A DNA stretch of 33,827 nucleotides, from assembly GCA_002840755.1 (NCBI GenBank), contig PHBZ01000054.1:1-33827 (forward strand). Reading direction: 5' to 3'. The notes below the pieces were generated by a model. That model made no database searches. It had not been told where the DNA came from and saw only the letters and a program-made list of their open reading frames with translations. The position numbers were made by a program, and so were the translations under genes. Positions 1 to 6,953 of this stretch are shown piece by piece (within the stretch, counting starts at the first letter, position 1; each line of letters starts with the position of its first letter). Source of the stretch: Chloroflexi bacterium HGW-Chloroflexi-10 (GTDB lineage: Bacteria > Chloroflexota > Anaerolineae > Anaerolineales > Anaerolineaceae).

Positions 1-177
1 TATTCCTCTTGGTAATTTCTTGATTTTAGGGTAACCGTACAAAATAAAAATCCATAAAGGAAGCTGCATATAACTTCCATAAAACCGGCTTTTAGTGTTT
101 GTAAAGGAAAAATAATTTTGCAAATAAGAAATTAACCATAAACCAATACCCACCAGAAACAATTCAATAAATCTCAC
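1..177 (-). CDS. Partial small membrane protein, runs off the window
   Basis: An open frame of 59 codons begins with GTG at 177 and continues past the left edge. An AGGAG ribosome-binding site lies 8 bases upstream of the GTG. The protein starts VRFIELFLVGIGLWLISYL, a hydrophobic stretch that fits one N-terminal membrane helix, and a second hydrophobic stretch (LPLWIFILYGY) lies near residues 39-49. I do not recognise a family. It sits among orphan genes and RHS debris, so it may be a toxin-locus orphan. Confidence 0.45.
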   Translation of the reverse strand, partial: MRFIELFLVGIGLWLISYLQNYFSFTNTKSRFYGSYMQLPLWIFILYGYPKIKKLPRGI

Positions 178-192
178 CGCTTATACTCCTGT

Positions 193-336
193 TTATTCAA
201 TATCAAATGTAGTATTTTGTATTTCATTTTGAATCCACTCAATGAAAAACTCTCTGAGAAAATTACTTGAAAATATTAATGCATTTTGTGGCAAAGACAA
301 TTCCCTAACAGCACCGAAACCAACACCAATTACCAA
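193..336 (-). CDS. Possible small ORF just upstream of the GTG-started gene
   Basis: An open frame of 47 codons ends with TAA 15 bases before the GTG at 177. It has only a TTG (336) or an ATT as possible start and no clear ribosome-binding site. The start is hydrophobic (LVIGVGFGAV) and the rest is polar. It could be the tail of a decayed gene. No function can be assigned. Confidence 0.22.
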   Translation of the reverse strand: MVIGVGFGAVRELSLPQNALIFSSNFLREFFIEWIQNEIQNTTFDIE

Positions 337-433
337 TAAGCAAATCTAAAATTCATTATTTTATTGTAATATCTCAATAAAACGGAGCTAGCGATACTTG
401 CTGGCCTATAAGGTATAAACGTCAGTAACGAAA

Positions 434-691
434 TTAATCACCAAATATGGATAAACACAATAGAAAAACAAACCACAAGAAAAAGATCGTTATCATTATT
501 CGATCAGCAGATAACCCTAATCCTGTAATACTGGAACGATCAAACCACTGTGGAGGAAGATAAAAAAGCGAAAAGAATTTTGATTTTTTTAACCAAATGA
601 TCAATTTGTTATAGGAACGTGGAGAAAACCAGACCAGGTAAACATTAATTCCTAAGAGCATTGTAATAGGTATAAAAAGAATATATTCCAT
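434..691 (-). CDS. Small two-helix membrane protein, unknown
   Basis: This 85-residue protein has a good AAGGA ribosome-binding site 6 bases before its ATG. Residues about 2-22 and 64-83 are strongly hydrophobic and likely span the membrane. The segment between them is basic and aromatic (KKSKFFSLFYLPPQWF). No family is recognised. It lies just downstream, on the same strand, of an RHS-core remnant (782-928), the place where orphan immunity genes of polymorphic toxins are often found. Membrane immunity proteins of this size are common in that setting, but this is only context. Confidence 0.5.
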   Translation of the reverse strand: MEYILFIPITMLLGINVYLVWFSPRSYNKLIIWLKKSKFFSLFYLPPQWFDRSSITGLGLSADRIMITIFFLWFVFLLCLSIFGD

Positions 692-781
692 AATAATCCT
701 TCATTAAAAGTAGCACCTACCGAGGCCGTTTTTGGGAATCCTATAAAGCCACCAACAAATGTATCACCAATGATCAGAATA

Positions 782-928
782 TTTCGAGTTTAAACATACA
801 ATCAAATGAGCGCGCATATTGGCCCCAGGCACAATCGTATTCGGCTGGGTGAAGCGTCCCAAAGCGGGGTCATACCAGCACACATTGTAATCATAGAATC
901 CAAACACATTTTCCGGGCTCTCCAATCA
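782..928 (-). pseudogene. RHS repeat-associated core fragment
   Basis: The minus-strand frame across this stretch encodes YNVCWYDPALGRFTQPNTIV, preceded by ENVFGFYD. It closely matches the end of the RHS core (the usual wording is YNARWYDPxLGRFxQPDTIVP). The frame is closed by a stop just upstream and has no start codon, so this is a relic, not a gene. RHS cores form the shell that carries C-terminal toxin domains. The fragment marks the former position of a polymorphic toxin, and what follows on the minus strand (691-434 and beyond) may be its tail or immunity genes. Confidence 0.75.
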
Positions 929-998
929 TTTAACGCGACATTGCATAAAATGCTCATCTTTTAGTTTTCTATCAATTATCATTCAAAGAAGAATTTCT

Positions 999-1385
999 TC
1001 ACAATTTTTTTTGCTTCTTTTTGGGTTGAAAAAATCTTTTAATTGTGCCTTTTCCTCGAAACATCCTCAGTTGAAACAATGTTACTATAATGAAAAACAG
1101 TAAAACTATTAACAGAAGAAATCCTGATAATATCCCTTCGAGTATATTTGTGGGATTTTTAAGAACAATTAACAAGGTATAACTGAGAACAGTCAGAAAT
1201 AAGAAAATGAACATAATTTTATAAAATAAGTCATCCGTTTCCAAACTTTTCTCTCGAATAAACTTTTTTATGCCTAGCACAAATGGAACAAAAATACTAA
1301 AAATCAGAAATAAAACTGTAAAGATTCTTAAGACAACAATTATAAAATCTAAAATAGAATTATCCATTTTCACTACCAGTCCCAC
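999..1385 (-). CDS. Three-helix membrane protein, unknown
   Basis: The open frame gives 128 residues from a GTG at 1385. An in-frame ATG at 1367 (residue 7) is an equally good start, and neither has a strong ribosome-binding site. Three hydrophobic segments are visible at about residues 12-40, 57-76 and 84-107, followed by a very basic tail (KRFFQPKKKQKKL) likely to be cytoplasmic. No family is recognised. AT-rich like its neighbours, it belongs to the orphan genes scattered through the RHS debris. Confidence 0.5.
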   Translation of the reverse strand: MGLVVKMDNSILDFIIVVLRIFTVLFLIFSIFVPFVLGIKKFIREKSLETDDLFYKIMFIFLFLTVLSYTLLIVLKNPTNILEGILSGFLLLIVLLFFIIVTLFQLRMFRGKGTIKRFFQPKKKQKKL

Positions 1386-1480
1386 AAATACATTTGTACT
1401 ATTAATCCAGCGAATATCTGTACAATAAGTTTAAACTAAATTAAAAATTAGACTCCAGGATTAGCCCAAAGTTACTTTAA

Positions 1481-2455
1481 TTATTTTTCATTCCATAATC
1501 CTTTGGGTGTTTCAAAGCATTCTGGAGATGAAACATCTACAAACACATTATAAAAATCTTTCATAGTGAATTCAGACGCCTCCTCAAGGGACTTTCCGGA
1601 TATTTCATTGATGGGTAATGGAAGATTTGGTATTTTTTCTCCCCATACATTAACTAAATTTTCAAGCAATCTGATATTTTCTGGACTCTGCACATACATA
1701 TTAAGTCCATAAAGTTTGTTTTTTGCATCATCTTCAAATCTGTTTGGGTCATTCGGGCAAATGATGATAGCGTCATTATTCAAAAATCCAATAACATAAT
1801 AGCGAAGAACTATACCCAATTGATCATAAAAAATCCAAAATGCAAATACGGGTCTGGGGAGACCAGTATGGTAATCCGAATCCATCCATACACGGGATGG
1901 AATACCTAACGATTTGAGCAATCCCGGAATAGAATATTCAGGGATATACTCAGATACTCCTGAGCCTGCCAATTGGATTAATAACGCATCAATAGTATCA
2001 TTATCAATCAATGGAGAAATAACCAAAATAAATGGTGAAACCGATGAACGCATTTGTGTGTAATAAATCTTTCTGTTTCCGTCAGAACCATCATATGGGT
2101 CAAACGGTTTTCCCCATTCAAAACCCAATTCACTCAGGTTGATCTTAACCTTTTCCCAATTACTTGTTCCTGGAGTAATACCAAAAAAACACGGGAGTTC
2201 GCATGAATCATTTAACATCAAATATGCCTCGACCATTTTTTCTCGATCTAAAGGAATATGCATTGGAGTGATGGTTTTTGGTACTTCAGGAGAAGCAGTT
2301 GAAATTGGTGTTTTGGTTTTGGTTGAAGTGCTTGTAAGGGTAGGTATCTCCTGTTCGTAAAACGAAGAGTTGATTTTTTGATTGGTACAACCGAATAACA
2401 TAAATAGTTGAGCGAATATCAGCAAGAACACACCTTTTTGAATATATTTTCTCAT
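1481..2455 (-). CDS. Secreted lipoprotein, unknown function
   Basis: This 324-residue protein begins with a lipoprotein signal peptide: basic MRKYIQK, a hydrophobic core and a lipobox LFGC with the lipidated cysteine at residue 23. A Thr/Ser/Pro-rich linker follows (about 30-65), typical of extracellular proteins tethered to the membrane. The mature part has scattered cysteines and no recognisable catalytic motif. AAAGG precedes the ATG. Its start lies only two bases after the end of the 2643-2458 ORF, which suggests joint transcription. Similar long linker-bearing lipoproteins occur in Anaerolineae, but I cannot name the family. Confidence 0.7.
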   Translation of the reverse strand: MRKYIQKGVFLLIFAQLFMLFGCTNQKINSSFYEQEIPTLTSTSTKTKTPISTASPEVPKTITPMHIPLDREKMVEAYLMLNDSCELPCFFGITPGTSNWEKVKINLSELGFEWGKPFDPYDGSDGNRKIYYTQMRSSVSPFILVISPLIDNDTIDALLIQLAGSGVSEYIPEYSIPGLLKSLGIPSRVWMDSDYHTGLPRPVFAFWIFYDQLGIVLRYYVIGFLNNDAIIICPNDPNRFEDDAKNKLYGLNMYVQSPENIRLLENLVNVWGEKIPNLPLPINEISGKSLEEASEFTMKDFYNVFVDVSSPECFETPKGLWNEK

Positions 2456-2457
2456 TT

Positions 2458-2643
2458 TTACCTTTTATTTTTCTTTATTAATATCCGGAATTTACCCAAG
2501 ATGCCATATTTGTCATGACTTTGAAAACTCCAGGGTTCTCCAATTGATTGAGGGAACAGAACAAGTGTTTCGCCCCATTCTAATAGTTCACCTAAAGGTT
2601 CATCAACCATATAAAACTCGGCAGTTAACCAATCTTCATGCAT
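2458..2643 (-). CDS. Short hypothetical ORF, possibly the 3' part of a split gene
   Basis: The frame encodes 61 residues from an ATG at 2643 (MHEDWLTAEFYMVDEP) with no clear ribosome-binding site. The same frame stays open upstream of the ATG back to a single TAG at 2688-2686. Beyond that stop it is open again for about 45 codons. The arrangement fits one small gene interrupted by a nonsense codon, or the back half of a decayed gene. The product is acidic and aromatic like many small immunity proteins, but no family is recognised. Confidence 0.35.
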   Translation of the reverse strand: MHEDWLTAEFYMVDEPLGELLEWGETLVLFPQSIGEPWSFQSHDKYGILGKFRILIKKNKR

Positions 2644-2685
2644 AGGCCAGTGGAAATCAAATATGTTTCTTTGTGTATCATAAAT

Positions 2686-2822
2686 CTATCCTTTCAACTT
2701 TTTTATGGATCCAAGAAACCCAAAAAAAATACCTGAATTGCCATCGTAGCGAAGCCCTCTGCCATCTAGGGATACGATAGCTAATACCTCACCCCGCTTT
2801 CCATCAATTATACGAGTTTTTT
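2686..2822 (-). pseudogene. Start-less open frame in phase with the 2643-2458 ORF
   Basis: The minus strand reads RVEKTRIIDGKRGEVLAIVS, continues LDGRGLRYDGNSG, and stops at TAG (2688-2686). The frame has no ATG, GTG or TTG here and overlaps the end of the HEAT-repeat gene in another phase. Its composition looks coding. It continues, after the single stop, in the frame of the next ORF, so together they may be one degraded gene of about 120 codons whose start was lost. Confidence 0.33.
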
Positions 2823-3491
2823 CTACTCGTTGTTCCGTGTTTTATACCTACCTGCTGGTGCGAGGGGAGCAGGACGCTCTGCCGGAACAGGCGTTCTGTC
2901 TTTTTCTTTGGCAATCTTTCCTAATGCCTTTTTTGCCTCTTTACGAACCCAGGCCCTAGGGTTATTCAAGAATCGCTCAATTGTTTGATAAGCCTTTATA
3001 GATTTCAATTTACCTAATGCCATTATCGCGTGTCCAGCTACCTCTTCATCCTCAAGTAAACCGATTAAGACATCTTGAGCACGCGGTTCTTTCATGTTCC
3101 CAAGAGATAAAGCCAACATTTCTCGCGCTTTCCCGTTCCTATGGTCCCTCACCAAATCCACAATCTCCATAAACACGAGATCATCGGCAACAACTGACAG
3201 TGCATTGGCAATCGTCCATTTGATGCCTATATTGGATTCGTTCTGTAATTTGTAAAATTCAGCAATGAGAGCTGGCGCAGCTATAGACTTTGCCCAAGGC
3301 ACTGACAACGCCCTGACTATATCTTCTTTGACATCTAAATTGTCAATCCGCGGTAACCATTTAAGTAAGCCAGGAATTGCATTTTTATAGTTTAGCTTCC
3401 GGGAATATAGATCAGAAACCCATTCGAGATAGAAACCCGCCTCAGCTAAGTCAGCTATCACTGGGGTGGAGGCCAGTGAGTTAATTTTCAT
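2823..3491 (-). CDS. HEAT-repeat protein, possible orphan immunity protein
   Basis: The protein of 222 residues consists of repeated helix pairs with the wording of HEAT/PBS-lyase-like repeats, for example IGIKWTIANALSVV, GKAREMLALSLGNMKEPRAQ, VAGHAIMALGKLKSIKAYQT and AWVRKEAKKALGKIAKEK. It ends in a Pro/Ala-rich tail (TPVPAERPAPLAPAG). Such proteins act as binding scaffolds; in RHS loci some serve as immunity proteins. The ATG at 3491 has a weak, distant ribosome-binding site. The frame stays open for 61 more codons upstream without a start codon, so the protein may be the remaining part of a longer one. Confidence is high for the fold and low for the role. Confidence 0.65.
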   Translation of the reverse strand: MKINSLASTPVIADLAEAGFYLEWVSDLYSRKLNYKNAIPGLLKWLPRIDNLDVKEDIVRALSVPWAKSIAAPALIAEFYKLQNESNIGIKWTIANALSVVADDLVFMEIVDLVRDHRNGKAREMLALSLGNMKEPRAQDVLIGLLEDEEVAGHAIMALGKLKSIKAYQTIERFLNNPRAWVRKEAKKALGKIAKEKDRTPVPAERPAPLAPAGRYKTRNNE

Positions 3492-3674
3492 GATACGCTT
3501 TCGCTGCTGTTCCTTTTCTTCAAGCTTCCGAGTAAGTTCCTGGCGGGTATCGTCGGATTTATTATCCGGTTGTTTTACAATCGTTTTGGCTCCAAATACT
3601 TGAGGATTGCTTGTCCCTTGCCCAAACTCTTCAAGACGATTTGAACAGTATGGATTATATGATTGATAGAAATC
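3492..3674 (-). other. Start-less open frame upstream of, and in phase with, the HEAT gene
   Basis: Translation gives DFYQSYNPYCSNRLEEFGQG, then TSNPQVFGAKTI and a charged stretch rich in K, R, E and Q, running directly into the HEAT ORF. There is no ATG, GTG or TTG. It begins straight after the TAA of the 4073-3675 gene and in the same phase. It is either the broken N-terminal part of the HEAT protein or a piece of a toxin tail fused to it. Confidence 0.4.
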
Positions 3675-4073
3675 TTAATCATCAGTCGATAAACTTATAC
3701 TTTCAAATCCGTTTTCAACATACTTTATGCTAAGTATTATATTGTTCCCATAAATTCTACAAACTTTTAGGTGAATATTAAAAAATCGGGTATCTTCAAA
3801 AATCCCGGACTCTTTTTCTTCAAATTCAACAACTTCTAGTAAAGTTCTATTTACATTTTCTCTCGACATTCCTTTATGCAGAACTTCATTGATTTTTGCT
3901 AAATACTTATTACCAATTTCATTGTATTCCGGTAAAACCTGAAGTTCCTCCCCTATCCTATTGTAACAAGACCTCCTTTCTATTTGTTGGAAAGTTTTGT
4001 AAGCCAAAAGAGCCAAAAACGCAATGAATAGTGCACTAATTAATAACAAAAAGGCAATTCTTAATTTTGGCAT
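3675..4073 (-). CDS. Small membrane-anchored protein, unknown
   Basis: This 132-residue protein has one N-terminal membrane helix (about residues 5-26, IAFLLLISALFIAFLALLAY) followed by a soluble domain with a charged helix and short strands (FNIHLKVCRIYGNNIILSIK). No family is recognised. It lies directly downstream of an RHS-core relic (4690-4093) on the same strand, so it may be an orphan immunity protein. Its TAA is followed in phase by the open frame of the HEAT gene. Confidence 0.5.
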   Translation of the reverse strand: MPKLRIAFLLLISALFIAFLALLAYKTFQQIERRSCYNRIGEELQVLPEYNEIGNKYLAKINEVLHKGMSRENVNRTLLEVVEFEEKESGIFEDTRFFNIHLKVCRIYGNNIILSIKYVENGFESISLSTDD

Positions 4074-4092
4074 ATATTTTTTCCTTTTTTTC

Positions 4093-4690
4093 CTAATGAA
4101 AATCTGGATATTCTGGATTTAACCACATCAATGCTGAATAAGAGTAATATCTCGCATTGTAATCCATCAACCCAAAGTTTTTGCGAAGTGCACTGAACGA
4201 AGTGATGTGCCGAAGCACTCCGAGCACAGCGAAGGAGCAGACCTTTGCCCCACGAAGTCCCCTGAGCGCTGCGTAACACTCCAAGCCCAAAGGACGAAGG
4301 TGAGCGATGAGGGGATGTAAGTCTTGTCAATCGGGGATTTTCCACTGGTGTACCTCATCTCGCCAAACAAACTATTTCTGATTTCAGACACCTTATTACC
4401 GATCGCATCCAACCACCAGCACGGTCAAAGACACCTGCTCCGAGATCACCCGAATCGCCCCTGAGTGTACTTTCAGTCCGCGATTAGAGGACGTGAAGTA
4501 TTCGCCATCCTGGCTCATAGTGGTCACAGAGCTTAATCCATAATACATAGTTACATGGGTGGCATAATAACAGTAAATAAAAACTTTTGTACATGCAGAT
4601 AAATTGCCGGCCATATCTTTAACCTGAATACGCAAATAATTATCTCCGTCTATTCTTAAGGCTCGGCTTGATTCACCAGCCTGAGCAGTT
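4093..4690 (-). pseudogene. Decayed RHS core with frameshifts and an inserted repeat
   Basis: Read on the minus strand, the region first gives SRALRIDGDNYLRIQVKDMA, which resembles the Ig-like segment that precedes RHS cores. After a frame change it reads DAIGNKVSEIRNSLFGEMRY and TSGKSPIDKT, then, past an insert of about 137 bases, FGLMDYNARYY and a short divergent end (SYSALMWLNPEYPDFH) closed by a stop. The order DAIGNKVSE - FGExRYTSG - GLMDYNARYY is the hallmark of RHS repeat-associated core proteins of Anaerolineae. The missing piece corresponds to the usual YTGQR segment. With at least one frameshift and one insertion it cannot be functional. Confidence 0.82.
4182..4318. repeat. Inserted GC-rich repeat with recurring CGAAG blocks
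   Basis: About 137 bases interrupt the RHS core between its DKT and FGLMDYN parts. The insert holds six CGAAG blocks (4184, 4198, 4211, 4230, 4253 and 4295) and short palindromes such as AGTGCACT. It is much richer in GC than the flanks and opens no sensible reading frame. It resembles the small palindromic intergenic repeats built on cgaag/cactgag units that are common in many bacterial genomes. No flanking duplication was confirmed. Confidence 0.5.
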
Positions 4691-4699
4691 ACTCAAAAA

Positions 4700-5428
4700 C
4701 TATCCCTCCATCTCTATTTCCATAAAAAGGATATTTGAAAAACCAAGCTGGGTAACATTGTATTTAAATCTTTCAGTAACTAAGATATGCGTTGGAAAAT
4801 CAGTAATTCGAAACATATCCAAATCTGGTGGGATTGAATTTTTATTGACAATTATTCTTTCAACTTTTCTATCATCTCGGCCACATTTTAAACAAATCTT
4901 TGGTTCAGCTTCGTAATAAGAACTATTAGTAAGAGATACCCATGCTTCTATCTCCAATTCATAAAGCTCACAACCACTAATTCTTTTAGTTTTTAAATTT
5001 GGAATTGATACTTTAGGCAACTTTAAAGACAGTGATTGAAGGTTTAAGTAACTACTTTGTTTAATCAATAATGTCCACGAATTAGCCCATGAAAAGTCGC
5101 CGCACAATCCTGTCTCTCTTCCAACCAACGGACCAAAACCTGTACCAGGTGGTAGCGGTAAGTTTTCTGCAATAAGTGGCGCAACCAGATCACGGAGTTG
5201 TTTGTATTCGTCTACAGGCACTACTCTTGGTCTAAATAACCACTTATCGAAAGTTAATACAGAAATATCTACAAGAGGATAAGCTATTCCCAAACGTGCC
5301 CAAGTTTGGCCGCATAAATCGCATTTAATCCCTGGCAAATAACTATTACGTCTTGCAACAATATCATTATGGTAATTTTTTTCCCGATTTTGAAAATCAG
5401 GTGTTATTGTAAATAGTTTCATGGTCAT
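4700..5428 (-). CDS. Double-CXXCG motif protein, SitI6-like immunity protein
   Basis: This 242-residue protein has two CXXCG motifs, CDLCG at residues 36-40 and CLKCG at 179-183. It also carries the segments ARLGIAYPLVDIS and PPGTGFGPLVGRETGLCGDF, which I recall from the double-CXXCG family first seen as paralogues in Myxococcus. One member, SitI6, protects against the contact-delivered toxin SitA6. The cysteines probably bind zinc. The ATG at 5428 overlaps the TGA of the upstream coding remnant (ATGA), the coupling expected for a toxin-immunity pair; a second ATG follows at 5422. The upstream toxin is decayed, so this is an orphan immunity gene. The family call rests on remembered motifs. 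Confidence 0.7.
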   Translation of the reverse strand: MTMKLFTITPDFQNREKNYHNDIVARRNSYLPGIKCDLCGQTWARLGIAYPLVDISVLTFDKWLFRPRVVPVDEYKQLRDLVAPLIAENLPLPPGTGFGPLVGRETGLCGDFSWANSWTLLIKQSSYLNLQSLSLKLPKVSIPNLKTKRISGCELYELEIEAWVSLTNSSYYEAEPKICLKCGRDDRKVERIIVNKNSIPPDLDMFRITDFPTHILVTERFKYNVTQLGFSNILFMEIEMEG

Positions 5429-5603
5429 TTTTCTCGATTTACGATTTTGATTATGCCGTCTAAACCAAATTCATGAATAAAAACACCGATTTTATTGAAT
5501 ATATCACCAGGTGTTGCATCACGCTTTTTTGAATTCACTTATCCCAAGCACCATTCTAATTTCCTTCGAGTAGGCTATTCTAATGGACTGCGATCACCCT
5601 CAG
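5425..5603 (-). pseudogene. Decayed C-terminal toxin tail before the SitI6-like gene
   Basis: The last 31 codons before the TGA at 5427-5425 read DATPGDIFNKIGVFIHEFGL followed by DGIIKIVNREK. A piece in another phase just upstream reads SIRIAYSKEIRMVLGISEFK and joins it across one probable frameshift. A third piece reads LRVIAVH. The three line up as one protein end with two frame changes. Its position, overlapping the immunity gene by ATGA and lying downstream of an RHS fragment, fits the toxic C-terminal domain of a polymorphic toxin. The activity is unknown. Confidence 0.5.
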
Positions 5604-5734
5604 TGCAGGCCTAATACATTGTCATCCAAATCAGGGGCCCAAAAATATAATTCACAAAACAATTTCTTCTACGTTCTGCAGAAAGATTAATTCCTAATCA
5701 CTTAATCCGCTTTCATATGTGTGTTTTCCATCCT

Positions 5735-5935
5735 TCAACATAAATATCGATGCTCCCCGGCGTTGCTCCGTGTACTGATAAGCCAACCCATACCGTGTGA
5801 TACTGCCCCGTTCCCTTCTGTCATCACGGATGCTGATCCCAGGTAGTCTGCATAAATGGTTGCAATCCCACTTTTCGGCCGGAATTCAATCGGTTGTCCT
5901 CCACAGCAATCAACCGTAAAACGTTCATGGCACAA
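5735..5935 (-). pseudogene. RHS core fragment
   Basis: The minus-strand frame contains TIYADYLGSASVMTEGNGAV, which matches the RHS-core block usually written YADHLGSxSVMTDxxGxV. It then departs into unrelated sequence and stops. The start shown by the frame (MCHERFTVDCC) does not look like a natural N-terminus. Together with the relics further left it shows that RHS toxins once occupied this flank. Confidence 0.7.
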
Positions 5936-6047
5936 TCCTCTCCCGCACTCATCAGTTAAGTATAGCTAATAAAAATATTTTCACTCCCAAAAACCTCCCT
6001 TATTTTTCAATTTGTGGTTAATTTTCAAAATTTCTCATTTTGGGGGC

Positions 6048-6076
6048 TTGACAAAATAGAACAATTATTCTATAAT
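6048..6076 (+). promoter_or_regulatory. Consensus sigma-70 promoter over a near-palindromic operator
   Basis: TTGACA (6048-6053) and TATAAT (6071-6076) are separated by exactly 17 bases, a perfect consensus promoter. The spacer contains AGAACAATTATTCT, a 14-base dyad with one mismatched pair, so a repressor bound there would block RNA polymerase. It loosely resembles GAAC-N4-GTTC LexA boxes. It drives the 6231-6776 gene through a leader of about 150 bases. A nearly identical promoter lies inverted at 27284-27256. Confidence 0.8.
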
Positions 6077-6230
6077 GATCTGGTCAAAAAACTTTTTCCA
6101 ATTCGGAGGGACGCCTTGGAACCATTTGACCAACCCAATTCACAGTCGTATAAACCGGCGCAGTCCGCTGCGGCCATCCCAACCTGTAAGGTAACTTTGC
6201 GCTTTCTAAAGCACAACCCCACGGAGGTCT

Positions 6231-6776
6231 ATGGATAACCAACCAACGCAGGATGATTCCGGAACCAACCGGCGCCGCCGTGGCGCGCCTCAGGGAAATC
6301 AGAACGCCGTCAAACATGGCTACTATGCCAAAGTATTTAAGCAGACTGAATCAGTAGACCTGTCTGAAACCAATTCCTCCCAACTGACCGATGAAATCCA
6401 GATGCTGCGCGTCTTCATGCGCCGTGTCATCGAAAAGGCCGGTGAGGAAGCTTCACTGGCTGAAACCATGTTCGTTCTGCGTTCCCTCTCTCAAGCCTCC
6501 GCCTGTCTTAACCGTCTCATTCGTACCCAGGCAGTCAATAATAGTTCTGAAGAAGAAAACCACTACAAGAAATTATTTTTTGCCATTCACCAAAGGACCA
6601 CCGAGGTGAGGGAGAACGATCCCTTTTTCGAAGATTATTTGGATGAATCCAGTGAACTGCGTGAAAAATACAATAAGAAGCTCAAAGAATACTGGCTTAC
6701 CCATGGCAAACCCGCGGTCTTCACGAGACCCGATGGCGAATTTCGCCATCCGGATGATTTTTCTGAGTATATGTAA
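6231..6776 (+). CDS. GAPxGNxNAxKHG-motif protein, unknown function
   Basis: The 181-residue protein opens with a flexible polar stretch and then RRRRGAPQGNQNAVKHGYYA, a motif found at the N-terminus of many small phage-terminase-like and mobile-element proteins, presumably a nucleic-acid contact. A helical, acidic and basic middle follows (LTDEIQMLRVFMRRVIEKAG) and a charged C-terminal third. GGAGG stands only 3 bases before the ATG. The gene is preceded by a consensus promoter and a long leader, and followed by a hairpin-bounded element (6793-6927). Both surroundings recur, without the gene, at 26883-27325. This suggests a small self-contained unit. No catalytic motif is visible. Confidence 0.7.
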   Translation: MDNQPTQDDSGTNRRRRGAPQGNQNAVKHGYYAKVFKQTESVDLSETNSSQLTDEIQMLRVFMRRVIEKAGEEASLAETMFVLRSLSQASACLNRLIRTQAVNNSSEEENHYKKLFFAIHQRTTEVRENDPFFEDYLDESSELREKYNKKLKEYWLTHGKPAVFTRPDGEFRHPDDFSEYM

Positions 6777-6792
6777 GCGTTGAATTGTTTTT

Positions 6793-6927
6793 GAATTGTT
6801 TTGAAACAATTCCGGCACATTAACAACCAAATATGCTTATTTTAGATAAACACACCCTCTATATGCTGGTATTTTTCATTAAAACCGGAATTGTTTCGAA
6901 TTGATTTTTTTGGCGAAATCAATTCGA
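6793..6927 (+). repeat. Hairpin-bounded 3' element, copy A
   Basis: The element starts with the hairpin GAATTGTT-TTGA-AACAATTC (6793-6812), continues with GCACATTAACAACC (6815-6828), then about 60 AT-rich bases, a second GAATTGTT (6889-6896) and a perfect hairpin with 12-base arms TCGAATTGATTT/AAATCAATTCGA around an 8-base loop (6896-6927). A diverged copy with the same order of parts but different, self-consistent stems lies inverted at 26883-27041. It may end transcription of the upstream gene, but the paired layout suggests a terminal structure of a mobile unit. Confidence 0.7.
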
Positions 6928-6953
6928 CAGCCCGGTAACATATAGCTGGGCTT

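Noticed and set aside
4061..4345. 94-codon frame across the CGAAG-rich insert
   Set aside because: Made of the repeat plus out-of-phase RHS codons; the RHS phase explains the flanks better.
6041..6930. A classical insertion sequence with a DDE or HUH transposase
   Set aside because: The only gene is 181 residues without DDE, HUH or serine/tyrosine recombinase motifs, and no terminal inverted repeats or target duplications were seen.
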